Shown here one piece after another: positions 27,560-38,476 of a stretch of DNA of 64,000 nucleotides. This DNA is from Glebionis coronaria (Eukaryota > Streptophyta > Magnoliopsida > Asterales > Asteraceae). Under the pieces are notes generated by a model. The model did no database searches. It was not told where the DNA came from and worked only from the letters and a program-made list of their open reading frames with translations. Location: NCBI GenBank assembly GCA_025667525.1, contig CM046878.1, positions 396,432,974 through 396,496,973 on the forward strand, given 5' to 3'. The position numbers were made by a program, and so were the translations under genes. How positions within the stretch are numbered: position 1 is the first letter of the stretch; each line of letters opens with the position of its first letter.

Positions 27560-27642
27560 ACAAAAATGGGGTTTTTAACCAAAATCATTTGGTAACTTTT
27601 TGGAAGGACTTAGGTCTCTAAAAAATCATTTTAGATACATAG

Positions 27643-27893
27643 AAAAGATTTAATTCAAGCTATTATAAAACGTTTATTTGACACCAAAACTTGTACGAAT
27701 AAAAAACAAAACACAATTCATAAGTAATCACTCTTCATGCACAATTTGATACAAAAGATTTTTATACTTCCAAACATGAAAAGATTTAATTCGAGCTATT
27801 ATAAAACGTTTATTTGACACAAAACTTGTACGAATAAAAAACAAAACACATTTCATAAGTAATCACTCTTCATGCACAATTTGATACAAAGAT
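27643..27893. repeat. Tandem duplication, 136-bp period
   Basis: AAAAGATTTAATTCAAGC at 27643 recurs as AAAAGATTTAATTCGAGC at 27779, and the following ~115 bases are nearly identical. It lies in the leader of element C. Confidence 0.88.
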
Positions 27894-28009
27894 CGTCTCT
27901 ATTTTTAAAAACCGTTTTCATTTTTTAAAAACCATTTGTTTTAAAAAAGAGAGCAAAGATCTATCCAATATTTGAGGTACAATATCCTTCAAAGATCTTG
28001 AATAAACAC

Positions 28010-28021
28010 GCTCTGATACCA
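28010..28021 (-). other. Primer-binding site of element C
   Basis: On - it reads TGGTATCAGAGC, two bases after the LTR edge. Confidence 0.9.
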
Positions 28022-28090
28022 ATTGTAGAAACTAGAAGGGGGGGTTAAATAGTTTCTAGTCAATTTTTAAAACATTTTGTTTAATCCTCA

Positions 28091-28168
28091 GGCCGTGATT
28101 CCTTAAATACCATTGTGGTTCTTTATCAATAAAGACCGTGGGATCAATAAGGAACCGCCATAAGTGGA
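28091..28168 (-). repeat. GC-rich hairpin module (C LTR, inner edge)
   Basis: CCGTGATTCCTTAA, then GTGGTTCTTTATCAATAAAG with a perfect CTTTAT/ATAAAG core, then AAGGAACCGCCATAAGTGGA. The D LTR has no counterpart at this position. Confidence 0.6.
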
Positions 28169-28304
28169 TGACAATTATTGATACATTATAAACCTTGACA
28201 ATCCATTGTATCAAATTCTCGATTAAGCTTGACTAGATATGAGATGTGTTAGTCATAGAAGTAAACAAGTAAGTAAATACACAAACACATCAAATCAAGA
28301 GTAC

Positions 28305-28600
28305 ATCAAGCAATAGTCTAAACATTAAGCACACACGTACTAAGCCATTGCTTTTCCGCAACTAAGATGTTTAGAATAAGGGATGCACACTTAACCATAA
28401 TCTAAACATGAAGGACACACACGTACTAAGCCTTAACTTTTCTTCAACTTAGATGTTTAGATTATGTGATGCACACAACAACATACAACAAGTACATCAA
28501 ATCAATAGTACATCAAGCAATAGTCTAAACACTAAGCACACACGTACTAAGCTTTAGCTTTTCTGTAACTTAGATGTTTAGATTATGAGATGCACATAAA
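28305..28600. repeat. Three direct repeats of about 90-115 bp in the C LTR
   Basis: AGTCTAAACATTAAGCACAC...CGTACTAAGC followed by AACT(A/T)AGATGTTTAGA recurs three times, starting near 28315, 28398 and 28520. Confidence 0.8.
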
Positions 28601-28964
28601 TACACACGACACAAGTATGCAACTATAAAAGTAAAGATTAAGACGTAAAGAAATAATTGTAAAGGAAAGTACCGACACGATGATTTATAGTGTTTCGGTC
28701 ACGAAGCTCCTCTTCGCCCTACTCCACTCCTCGAGTACCCAACTCGAGAGTTACTTCGCTAGTCAACAAATTCCTTAATGTGGATAAACCATACACAACG
28801 TCGCTTATCTAATTTCTGACTCTAAGCTAAAAGTCGAGTCCTAATCTTAGCTAGGACCAATCTACACAACATCACCTACTTCACCATTTTCTGACACAAG
28901 GCTAGATGTCAAGTCCTAATGTTGACCAATCTACACATAACTTACACAACTTCCAAATTGACAC

Positions 28965-29075
28965 ACCAATTTAGATCTACACAACTACACAACTCTTCAC
29001 AACTACACAACTACCCAACTCTTCACAACTACACAACTACACCACTCTTCACAACTACACAACTACACAACTCTT
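28965..29075. repeat. ACACAACT-type low-complexity tandem repeat
   Basis: Units such as ACAACTACACAACTCTTC repeat about six times. The ORF across it (28919-29215) is a by-product of the repeat. Confidence 0.85.
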
Positions 29076-29574
29076 CACCCTACTTATGTTTTATGGCCCA
29101 ACATAACAAACCTTGTGTTTTATATCCTAAAAACATATACCATATAGATCTAAGTACTCACCACTTAGATCTACACTATATCCAAGTATTAACAAACTTG
29201 GATCTACACAAGTAACACCTAATCCAAGGATACCCATCTCTTGGATCTACTACCCTTACAAACACATCCAAGTGAACCCAACACTTGGATCTTTTAAACA
29301 TACATCAAGTCCAAGTATACACATTACTTAGATCTTCATGTTTACATTGTAGGAAAACAATGACTTGATCTAGAAGGAGAGATCTTCATCATGTTATGAA
29401 CCCAACACTTCATGGTAATGAAAGTGTTCTTCTCTTTGCACTTGAGAGGATGAGGAGATTGTGGATAGAATCACATCTTAAAAAAGATTAACCAAAACTA
29501 ACTAATCAAGGGTTTGAGGATGTTTTTAAGGAAACTGTGCAAAATGGGTTGAAAGAAAACTTGGAAATGATCCA

Positions 29575-29584
29575 CTATTTATAG
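29575..29584 (-). promoter_or_regulatory. Candidate TATA box of the element C LTR
   Basis: CTATAAATAG on -, a near-ideal plant TATA box. The D LTR has TTTATATA at the equivalent place (44427-44434). The hairpin module lies just upstream of it on -. Confidence 0.5.
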
Positions 29585-29610
29585 GGCAAGAGTGAAACGG
29601 CTATAAACAC

Positions 29611-29695
29611 CTACGGTGCCGTAATTGTCTCCACGGATCCTCATCAATAAGGATCCATGGGTCTATTTAAGGGATCTCTGGCTTAGAATCCGTGC
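29611..29695 (-). repeat. GC-rich hairpin module (C LTR, U3)
   Basis: CGGATCCTCATC AATAAGGATCC forms the inner stem; the outer arms are degraded. Same position relative to the TATA box as in the D LTRs. Confidence 0.55.
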
Positions 29696-30156
29696 ATTTT
29701 TTTCCTTTAGTGGGGAAACGCCATCTGGGTAGTTTATACCCAAAAGGGATATTCCTTTGGCATTTGGAATATGCCAAATTCAAATTAAAGAATATTCTTT
29801 GGAATATTCCCTAGGGAATATTCTTTGGCATATGCCAAATTCAAATTTCCATTTTTTAATAAAAAAATTTCTTAAAAATAAATTAATTAAAAATTACTTT
29901 CTCACTTTAACTAAAAATGAGTCTTAAGAAAATATTAATCCTTGAACACTTAGTAAAGTTAACGACTTGTTTATACATACCTTGAGTGATCCATGCCGAA
30001 TGCGATCTTAGAGGTGTCGAGAGAAGTATACAAATGTATTCTTGAGTGATTACGAGTATCTTAACATTTTACATAATGTATTGAGAATTATACGTTTGTC
30101 ATCAAAAAAACATGAAGTGATTATATCGACTCAACATCTTTATGTTAGCAATAACA

Positions 30157-31093
30157 GCTCGCATTTTGGAGCTTGAGGGTTTCTGTGAGCTGGTCGACTT
30201 TCCAGTAGAGAATACGTTGTGTCCAAGCTGGACATCCTTTACTCTTTCCTTGATAAAGAAGTTTTGCCTCGGTTTCTGACTACTGCTGCAGCCCAGCGAT
30301 GCATCATAAGTTCTGAGCTTCGTTTGGTTGTGGATCTATGTCGCAAGTCTAATGCCTACAGGGATTTCTTTGGCCGCATCATGACCTATGCCCAGAATTT
30401 TGGTATCCAGAAGGGTTTAGAGAGTGGTATAGAGCATGGTAAGAAAGGAAGATTGTTGGCCAAGTAGCTGCTTTCGATCCAGAGGCTGAGCTAAAGTTTA
30501 CGAATGCGGTGCATGCGTTTGCTTCCTTGGAGTTTCCTTTATTGGATTTATTGGAGTCTCATAAGGGGGATCAGGTTGATGTGTTGATGGCTGATGTACA
30601 TTCTAAGAATCAAGCTCAGGGTGGCGGTACCTTTCCTCCTTCTACTTTTCAACTTAGCCTTCCTATTCATGATGGTGCTTCCGCTACTTCGCAAGGCGTA
30701 TGTCGAGAGGTTTCCCCTACTATTTTGTTGGGAGATATTCGTACTAGGTTGTCAGACTATGCTGCCAGATTTTCCTCCATTGATGTTGTGGGTTTCCCTT
30801 TTCTCGAGTCTTTACCTTTTTTCTTTGGCACATGTAGTGCTTCCGGGGATGCTGGTTCCTCAGGCTTTGGAAGTGTTGCGACTACCACTTCTACTTTGAA
30901 TGTTTTTTATTATAATGCTTCATCTGGTTCCGCCAGTTCTCCTTTGTTCAGTGTTGTTGGTGCTGCTGCTTCTTTTATGGATATTGGTCCTTTTGTTTCT
31001 AGGACTTTTGTTTCTATTACTATCTGTAGAACTTTCCTTAGCGTCTTCCTTGTAGCTATTTTTTACTTTGTGCGTAATGTGGTTTGTATCTAA
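30157..31093 (+). pseudogene. C-terminal part of a Tat-type extra ORF (putative gypsy-type transposon protein)
   Basis: One frame runs 30219-31093, broken by TAG at 30465. Key stretches are SELRLVVDLCRKSNAYRDFF, GIQKGLESGIEHGKKGR, FASLEFPLLDLLESHKGD, LPIHDGASATSQ and GTCSASGDAGSS. They resemble the C-terminal half of plant proteins from Tat-lineage elements that are often annotated as putative gypsy-type transposon proteins; I recall many from Asteraceae, unverified. In the family this ORF is typically antisense to gag-pol and 3' of it, which fits the protease fragment on - at 33276-33726. The N-terminal part is removed by element C at 30156. Confidence 0.65.
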
Positions 31094-31187
31094 GATATTA
31101 ATATTTGTAACCTATTATGACCCCTTTTGGTTCTCTTATGCACTGTTTTAATGAGGGTAGATTTTTGTTTGTGAGGTCCTTTGTCCT

Positions 31188-31330
31188 TTGCACACTGCTT
31201 GGTAGGTGTGCCTTTTGTTTGGGAGTCTCCCTGTTCTTTTTCCACACTGCTTAGTTGGTGTGGCTTTCTTTTTAGGATATTTTTCTTGTCTGCACATTAC
31301 TTAGTGGGTGTGGCTTTTATGCTATCTATT
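31188..31330 (+). repeat. 51-bp degenerate tandem repeat, three copies
   Basis: GCACACTGCTTGGTAGGTGTG, CCACACTGCTTAGTTGGTGTG and GCACATTACTTAGTGGGTGTG begin near 31190, 31241 and 31292, a constant spacing of 51. Confidence 0.8.
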
Positions 31331-33275
31331 GATATATTGATAGTATTTTTGTTGGGAGAGCTCCCGTACTGGGCTTGCAATGCCTCTTACATACTTTATT
31401 CTGAGTTTGCCGCTTAGGGTTATCAGTATTATTTTTGTTTATTATAACGGAGACAATATTTGTGCGCACGGCTTACCATTTGTATGTTTTTTCATGTAAA
31501 TAGAATTTGTTTTGTAAAAAAACATGTGTGGAGGTAGCTAGTCTACACATTTTATTAATTCTACAAAATATAAATAACTAAGTTCATAATAATAAAAATA
31601 AAGGTTGCCTCTGCCCGTTGTTCGATAGTCGTCTGTGGCTTATATTTGAGGGCTTACACTTACTTAGGATTTTATATACAAGTAATCTAGATGTAGTACA
31701 TCTTTTTTACAGGTTGTAGATGTTGTATGCTTCATCTTGTTTGTTGCTTTTCTTCTTTCCTTCCTTTTATTCTAGAATTTTCTTCTGGTTTGTTTTGTTA
31801 TTTTCTTTGTTGCCGGCTTGGATTCTTCGGCTTGCAAGCGTGTCATTTTCTTTCCATTTGTAGTGCCCTGGGTCCTTTTCACTTGTTGCTAATTTTTCTA
31901 GGCGTTGATGGCTTGTCGTGTTTGTCTTGTGGAGGGCACCTGTTTTTCGTGTTGTCAGTATTTTGTCTGATCGTGTCTTGCATTTTCGTTTTTTGTCTGG
32001 TGCCCGGGATTTGATGTTTAAATCCTATTCGGATCTTATCTCTTTTGAGTTCACGAATATTCCTTCTTTTCAAGAGTCTTTTGTGTATGGTGACCTGCCC
32101 GTGTGGGTCGCCTCTACGCTTGCCTTTTTTGGTAAGGAACGTGTTGGTATATTTTCCTTGGTAGCTGTCTGAGGTTTGTAGTGTATGTTGTGAATTTTTG
32201 TTTTAGCGCCCCATTTTCGTGCCGCCTTTTTGGGTTTTCACCTTAATAATTTTTGTTCGGTTGGTTTGTTATCACTTACCGTTGTTGTGTCTATTTTGGA
32301 GTACTTTTTTGATGTTTTCTTCCCGTTGGCTATAGTTAGCGTTGTTCCGTCTTTTGCCTCGGTATTTTGTCTCAACTCTTGGGATTCGCTGCCAAGGTGG
32401 CTTTTTATTTGTTTAGATTTCTCCTTTTCTGGTGTAGCATTGCTTTCTTTTTTCGGGGAAAATAAGCATGGGATAAGTTTCTTTTTTAGAATCAGGGCTG
32501 TGGGCGTTGCCAGTTTTGCTTCTTGTTTTTTTGGACACCCTACTTCCTGCTTTTCTTTGCAGCAATTTGTTTTTGTTTTTGTTTTCTCTATTTTGTTTTC
32601 TCTATTTGGTTTGGAAGTTTTTGAGTTTTTTCTACTAGTTTTGACGTATGTCTGCTCAAGTTGGTTAGATCTCTTCTTGGTTTAAGGGTACTCTTGAGGC
32701 TTTTAGGTTTATTCGAGGAATGTGTCATTATTTTCTTTGTAGCGTTAATGATTCTCGGAGTTCCTTCTTGTCTGATTGCTCTTCACTTTCTTGGGTACAG
32801 CTTCTTGTTTTGGCCTTTCCGCTGTTCGGAGTACTTTTTTATTGGGTCTTTGGTCTCAGCAGGATGTTCTTTACCGTTGTTATTTTTGCGTTGCTAAGAA
32901 TGTATTGGCTCGTGTTGACTGCCCTTTTTCCTGTTTTTGCTCCTTTTGCTTGGTGATGTTTCTTTTTGGTATTTGTATATTTTTCTGTTGGATACCTGCG
33001 TGAGGGTTCTTCTTTCCAATTTATTCCCTAAAGTGAGTGAAAGCCCTGGCGGTGTTCTTTAATGAGGTTTATGGGGCCTATGTGCAATAGCCGGTTGGCT
33101 AGTTCATTCTGATCCATTATTTGTTTCATCGTTCCGGCTCTCATTGTGTTGGCTACCTCTTCACTGTTGTGTAAGCATTTGTTTAAGGATTTACGTCTAT
33201 TTCCCCTTTTTATTGTCTGATTCCTCCTTTTTTGGTTTGATAGTTATCTCTGATGTTTATGCTATGGTTTTTGGT
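31331..33275. other. Strongly strand-asymmetric non-coding stretch of E
   Basis: The + strand is very T-rich and poor in A, so stop codons are rare and many overlapping hydrophobic frames appear on +. They overlap each other in all three frames and show no domain, so I do not call genes. On - the sequence is correspondingly A-rich, matching the orientation of the protease fragment. I take it as Tat-type 3' or linker sequence with pol deleted. Confidence 0.5.
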
Positions 33276-33726
33276 TTACATGTGGGAGATTTTTGCTTCT
33301 TTAAATTCTCCCATGGCTACGCCCTCTAGGTCCTTTGCTTTTGTGCCCGAGATTATTTGTGGGTCTTTTGGCAGCTCTTTTCTTCTTATGCATTCTTGTC
33401 GTGTCTCTACATGGAGTCTGGTCGTTGCTATTTTCACAGGGAGTTTGATCATTTCGTAAGTTGTTCCGCTGCGGAGTGTAAGCATCCTTCCTGGTACGGG
33501 GAGTCTGATCATTCCGTGTGCTGTGGATGGTATTGCTTTTAGTTGGCGGATACCAGGTATTCCAAGTATTACATTGTATGGCGACTGTGATTTTATGATT
33601 ATGAAATTCATTTATGTCTCTAAATTGTGTTCTTTGTCTCCTATGAGTACTTTAACTGTATTTGCCCCAGCGGCCATGTGGCTTTGCCATTAAATCCTAT
33701 TAGGGAAGTTGTTGCAGGGGTCATTT
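33276..33726 (-). pseudogene. pol: Tat-lineage protease fragment
   Basis: On -, ATTSLIGFNGKATWPLGQI (33726-33660 region) is followed, after a frameshift and a stop, by FIIIKSQSPYNVILGIPGI and STAHGMIRLPVPG. This is the C-terminal two thirds of a Tat/gypsy retropepsin (LIGF-G---WPLG ... SPYN-ILGR). The catalytic D-S/T-G lies upstream and is missing because LTR F interrupts at 33727. No RT follows downstream (on -). Confidence 0.78.
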
Positions 33727-35096
33727 TGTAAAACCTGCATGAAAATACTGTTAAACTAAAATTTTAATACCTATTGTTACACGACAAGTATTATTTATAA
33801 TTTATTCATGACAAGTATTTATATATATTTAATACGTCACGACAAGTTATATAACACGAAATATTAAATCACAAATATATACGACACGCATTTAAAACAC
33901 GAAATGGATAATTAAAGGAAATGAGCTCCATGTTATTTAACAAGAACCTTCAAAGATTAATATGGCCCAAGCCTGACCCGTTTAAGAAATAAACCAACAA
34001 AAATACTCATTTTTCCTCATTTTCTAAGTTACAAAAAATAAGAGAAAACCCTAAAAAGGGATGTTAGGTCGCCGGCCTAAGAACAAGAAAATGGAAAAAG
34101 GGGTTTTGATATTGATTCTTAATTTCATACCCGTGTGTTCGTGAATCACCTTTCCTCCAGTCATATCATTCGGTAATTATCGAAAGCTTTAATCTTTTAT
34201 GTTTATTTCAAGTAATCATCCATGTATTCGATTTTAAAAACAACTAGAACAAATGTTATTCAATGAGTAAAACAAGAATGAATTGGGTTGGTTGTTTTTG
34301 TTTTGCACGCAAACCGAGACCCAAGCGGGTGCTCTAGGTGGGACTTGGGACGAGCAGACGAGAGCCTAAGGCTCTCGGTGGGTAGCTTGGCTTAACAGCC
34401 ACATCAAATAAAAGGGGTCGGTAGGTGTTCATTGAAGGCAGCCGCAAGGCTGTGTTTGGGTTTGCTTCGCAGCCGAGAGCATATAGCTCTTGGTGGTTAT
34501 TCTATGCCTAGCAGCCGCAACCCTTAAAGGTTAGCGGGTACTTCCACCCAGCAGCCGTAAGGTGGAGGTTTGAGTTGTTCGGCAGCTTAGACCTCAAGGT
34601 CTCGGTGGTGATGTTTTTGGCTCGGCTTAACCGAGAGACCACCGGAACCACACAAGTGCGTGTTTGGTTTTAATTCTCTTGATTCGGTAAAATGATTTTT
34701 CGGGCTTATTAAAATGATGAGGATTTTTTTAATCACGGGCATGATTAAATCACTATCTTTTCATGAACTTATTAACCGGCTTATGTTACGACTTATTAAT
34801 TCGATTTATTTAACATGGACTCATTATTATGTATGATTATTAATTGTTATCAAGTTAAAGGCTTTATTTATAATTATTATAATCCATGAAATACTAATTT
34901 ATAAGTATTTAAAATACATGACATGGTATATATATGTTAATTAATTATAAAGCCATGAAATATTATAATTATAAGAATTTATAATTCATGACATACTATT
35001 ATTCATAAGTATTTATAATCCATGAAATATTATTAATTAAAAACTACATTTAGATCATGACGTACTATATAAATACTTATAATTAACCATGACTTA
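33727..35096 (+). repeat. Element F: 5' part of a chromovirus LTR
   Basis: It starts TGTAAAACCTGCATG, like the LTR starts of G (46375) and H (62445), and keeps the family landmarks: ACGA-rich U3, AAAACCCTA, GGCCCAAGCC-like segment and a hairpin cluster at 34355-34650. It is interrupted at 35096 by the copia LTR and does not resume in the window. It could be a 5' LTR or a solo LTR inserted in the Tat protease. Confidence 0.78.
34359..34620. repeat. Palindrome cluster in LTR F
   Basis: CGAGAGCC-TAA-GGCTCTCG (34359-34377, perfect), CCGAGAGC...GCTCTTGG (34473-34493) and AGACC-TCAA-GGTCT (34589-34602). Stems keep the CGAGA...TCTCG frame also seen in G and H but with different inner bases. Confidence 0.75.
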
Positions 35097-35352
35097 TGTT
35101 GGGAATAAAAAATGGCTAAGTCAGTAAGCTGCTGGCAAAGGGATTTTGGACGCTGATAAGAGTAATTGAGGCGTTGAAAAATTGGGCATTGACAAGACAA
35201 ATCAAGGCGCTGACAAAGGAAATCCCAGTTACAAGACAACTACTTAGTCACCACGTTTTGTATGTTTAGGAAAGATATATTCAATATTGTATTTTCTATA
35301 CTTAAATTTCCCTTGAATAGTTGATTAGTAGATTATTATTCAAGACTCCTTG
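35097..35352 (+). repeat. 5' LTR of the copia element, first part
   Basis: It starts TGTTGGGAATAAAAAATGG, complementary in style to the end GGGATCAACA at 45168. It is interrupted by D at 35353. Confidence 0.82.
35348..35352. other. Target-site duplication of element D, left copy
   Basis: CCTTG, repeated at 44925-44929. Confidence 0.9.
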
Positions 35353-36941
35353 TGTAGAAACTAGAAGGGGGATTGAATAGTTTCTCTTTGATTGGTGACC
35401 AAATTAAAATTGCTTTCAATTTGGTTTGTATCAAAACTATCTTTTACTTGAGGCTAAGTTGCATAATGATTAGGTTCAATTCAAATGCACCAGCAAAGAT
35501 AATAGGTAAGTGTAATGATAATGAAATAAGTAAAGAGTAAGGAAGGAGACAACCTAGTGGGAAGACACCAAGATTTATAGTGGTTCGACAACGAGGCTCT
35601 ATCCTCGTTTCTACTCCACTCCTCGAGTAAACCTACTCGAGATTTCCACTATATCCACAAGCTCCCTTCTCGGCGGAGAAAACCTTACATCGTTGCTTAC
35701 ATTATTTTCCGACACTAAGCTAAATGTCGAGACCTAATCTTTAGCTAGGACCAATCTACACAACGTTGCCTACTTCACAATTTAACGACACAAGGCTAGA
35801 TGTCGAGTTCTAATCTTAAGGTAGAACCAATCTTCACGACGTTGCCTACTTCACCATTTTACGACACAAGGCTAGATGTCGAGTTCTAATCGAAAGCTAG
35901 AACCAATCTTAACGACTCTTCACTTTGAAGCTAAGTGAGAATTTCACACAACACAACTACTAGTCACTTTATAGTTTAGTGAGAACTCACAAGACACAAC
36001 CACATCACTTTATAGTTTACTGAGAACTCCTAATCAAATCTATTACAACTCAACTAGAATTATCCAAGTACACACATGTATCTTGGATTTACACAACACA
36101 AATCCAAGCAAACACATATGCAATGGATGTACACAACAAATCCAAGTATCCACAAATAACTTGGATGAACACAACTAGTCCAAGTATTCATAAATACATT
36201 GGATTGACCAAAAACAAAAAGGGTATCATGATGAATATGACTAGCTCATAGATTCATCTTTATCACAACACTAGTGAGTGAGTGATCTTCTCATTGGATA
36301 AGGTAAAGGAGGGGATCAAGAGGATAATCATATGTAAACATCCTTAACAATTTAAGTGATCATTTACTAATGATTATGCTATATAAAATAGAAAGAGGGC
36401 TGAGAAAAACGTCCAAGAGGCTTGCTGGAAAATGAGATTTGACCCAATATTTAAAGGAGACAAAGTATAACGGATCTATAATGGCTAGCTGTGCGCGGTA
36501 CCTTATCTCACCCCGTGGTTCCATATCGCAAAGGAACCGCGTAGGTACTTAAGGTACCGCCACTAGACTACGCTCCGTTTTTTGTCTTTTAGTGGGGTGG
36601 GAATATCTGAGGTATTTGAAACCTTCAAAGGATATTCTAACAGCATTTGGAATATGCTATTTTCAAATTTTCATTTTCCATTTTAATAAAACATTGTCTA
36701 AAAAAGAAAGTTTATTAAAAAGTCTTTTGTCATATTTAACAAAAGTGAGTTTTAAGGATAATCATTTTGATGATCACTAAGTATGATTAAGAAAGGTTAG
36801 TGATATGATTATTACCTTGATGATAGTGTTAGTTAAATAATTCATTTTGTGTTTTACACTAAATATGTTGTATGGTTTGTTGTGATCAAAACTAAGAAAG
36901 ATTAGTTAACAATGTTTTTTAGGCATCACTTGCATTAACAA
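35353..36941 (-). repeat. 3' LTR of element D
   Basis: 1589 bp. On + it runs from TGTAGAAACTAGAAGGGGG to GCATTAACA. Confidence 0.92.
36492..36571 (-). repeat. Nested hairpin module (D 3' LTR)
   Basis: The outer arms GCGGTACCTTA and TTAAGGTACCGC enclose an inner pair CGTGGTTCC / GGAACCGCG, then CCACTAGAC. The two stems are different sequences, so this is a two-tier structure and not one long palindrome. Confidence 0.8.
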
Positions 36942-37121
36942 TCTCCCCCTTTTTTATTACGACAAATGATAAACTCATTTACGTAGAAACACAAAATATG
37001 GAATTATTAACTAGTTTATCACTATCATTTCTCCCCCTTTGTCGTAGCAAAAAGGTTAGCACAAGTCTTTGTAGAACATCGAACTTTGCTAGTAGCTCCC
37101 CCTTGGTGGTTGCTCCCCCTT
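36942..37121 (-). other. Polypurine-tract cluster of element D
   Basis: On -, AAAAAAGGGGGAGAT (36942-36956) touches the LTR. Further GGGGGAG tracts lie at 37031-37041, 37095-37104 and 37112-37121. TACGACAAA/GTCGTAATAAA precedes the first two, so the unit itself is duplicated. Multiple tracts of this form are typical of Sireviruses. Confidence 0.75.
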
Positions 37122-37573
37122 GCTTGGGGCACCAAGTGTGTGAGCTAAGGTGACATGCTACACAAAGGTTAGTAGAAAGGAAAGAAACACCAATGTATAT
37201 ATGATCACTACCTACTAAGTAACTTGAGAGGGAGAGAGAGAAGAAATCTCAAATTAGAAGCAAGTATTTTGCTAAGTATGTCGAAAGAGGTAATCTACAA
37301 AATCAAGCTTCAATCCGATGAAGATGATAAGCTTTTCAATGGGTTAAAGTTTAGAATTGATGGAATCACCCATAAGAAATTGTAAAAATTAACCATGATC
37401 AACTCAAAATAGAACTAATGAAATAACACACAAACAACACAAAGGTTACATAAAAGAAAAAGACACAACAAAGAAGATAGTCATACTCACAATATGAGTA
37501 TCTAAAAGCAATAAATATGGAAAATAAACCACTAAGCATAAGCTAGTCTAATAGTGATATTTTCCAAGATTGC

Positions 37574-38137
37574 TTAAAAAGAAATAAAAGACAAAAAAGA
37601 CGACGATGCATCATTTGAAGTTTTGTCCACCGGAACGAAAACTTGAATAGGAGGTCGAGTGAGGAGGAATTCAAGAAAATTTAACTTCTCATACACATGA
37701 GCAAGTTCAATTTGTTGAAATTGACAACAAGCAGACGAGGATCCATGATGCAACACAAAATCGTTTGATGGGGATATGGCATCAAACTTAGGGTTTGGTG
37801 GTGGTGGGGTAATGGGTTTGGAAATGTTTTCACAATGCCTTGTGTGGTTTGGGAAGGTTGAAAGTTCATTGAGTTGAGGGGTATTGAAGGATTGTGGTGG
37901 TGGGGGAACATTTTCTTTTTCTCCGGTGATGGGGTTTATGGTATAAGTCTCATTCCAATATTTGATTGGAGAGAAGGTAGGGTTTTTGGGTAGTTTGGAC
38001 GAAGATGGTTCATTCTTCTTAACCCAAATTGGTCGAACCGAGATTTTCGGTTTCTTTGAAAGCTTGGATGAGGAAGCTTTGGGTGAGTGGGGTTGTGACA
38101 AAGAAATGTCAAGGTTAGGAATGTAGGAGTTAGGCAT
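37574..38137 (-). CDS. Element D ORF3: Pro/Ser-rich protein of unknown function
   Basis: The frame stays open further upstream to 38242, but only through a 24-bp tandem repeat and a TTG; the first ATG is at 38137, giving 187 residues (MPNSYIPNLDISL...). It is rich in Pro, Ser, Lys and Asn, with KPKISVRPIWVKKNE, ENVPPPPQSF and PPPPNPKFD stretches, then a more ordered end (QQIELAHVYEKLNFLEFLL). I recognise no domain. It follows a hairpin module by about 160-260 bp, as the other D ORFs do. It is absent from element C. Confidence 0.5.
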   Translation of the reverse strand: MPNSYIPNLDISLSQPHSPKASSSKLSKKPKISVRPIWVKKNEPSSSKLPKNPTFSPIKYWNETYTINPITGEKENVPPPPQSFNTPQLNELSTFPNHTRHCENISKPITPPPPNPKFDAISPSNDFVLHHGSSSACCQFQQIELAHVYEKLNFLEFLLTRPPIQVFVPVDKTSNDASSSFLSFISF

Positions 38138-38245
38138 TGTGAGAGTGTGAGAATGAAATCTCAAGGTTGTGTGAGAATGAAATCTCAAGGTTGTGTGAGA
38201 ATGAAAACTCAAGGTTAGGAAGGTGTGAGAATGAGATCTCAAGGT
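38136..38245. repeat. 24-bp tandem repeat, about four copies
   Basis: Units of GTGTGAGAATGAAATCTCAAGGTT type at the 5' edge of D ORF3. Confidence 0.85.
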
Positions 38246-38396
38246 TGGGGTATAAGTAAAATGTAATCAAGGTAAGAATTTGAATACAAAATGTTAAGTG
38301 TCAAGGAATATTTAGCCAAAATGAGTAAACAAGGAATCTTGACAGGGTAAAGGGTTTTAAAAGTTTTGACCAAAAATTCATCAAAAGTTGATTTCT

Positions 38397-38476
38397 GCCC
38401 GCGGTACCTGAAAGGGACCGGCGGTTCCTTAGCACATAAGGAACCGCGCGACTTTATTGAGCCGCGTCCAGTGGAC
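38397..38476 (-). repeat. Nested hairpin module (D, before ORF3)
   Basis: The inner stem GCGGTTCCTTA / TAAGGAACCGC has a short loop; the outer arms are CCCGCGGTACC and GAGCCGCG, followed by TCCAGTGGAC. Confidence 0.8.

Larger units (their letters stand above)
24060..30156 (-). mobile_element. Element C: 3'-truncated, non-coding relative of element D
   Basis: On -, an LTR (30156-28024) is followed by a tRNA-iMet primer site and an internal region down to about 24060. The LTR shares landmarks with the D LTR: the TGTAGAAACTAGAAGGGGG edge, the CTCCACTCCTCGAGTA segment, TCGAG/GGACCAATCTACACAAC blocks and the ATTTGGAATATGC stretch. The left end (GGTTAAAAGCTTAGAATTG ... GGAATCACCCA) resembles 37340-37375 of D, so about 0.4 kb plus the 3' LTR are missing there. 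No ORF of note survives in 24100-28009; the region holds three hairpin modules in the same order as D. It adjoins the Tat fragment directly. Confidence 0.75.
28024..30156 (-). repeat. 5' LTR of element C
   Basis: On + it starts TGTAGAAACTAG and ends near CAATAACA, about 2.1 kb; the right boundary is inferred from the D LTR ending in ATTAACA. It contains two hairpin modules, three direct repeats and a candidate TATA box on -. Confidence 0.72.

Noticed and set aside
27643..28600. Regularly spaced direct repeats resembling a CRISPR-like array
   Set aside because: Units are long, few and degenerate, in a plant LTR element; no array structure or associated genes.
28919..29215. Thr/Leu-rich 98-codon frame
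   Set aside because: Produced by the ACACAACT tandem repeat in the C LTR.
31181..33459. Many overlapping hydrophobic open frames on +
   Set aside because: All three frames are open because the strand is T-rich and A-poor; no domain, and the 3' part overlaps a real protease fragment on -.
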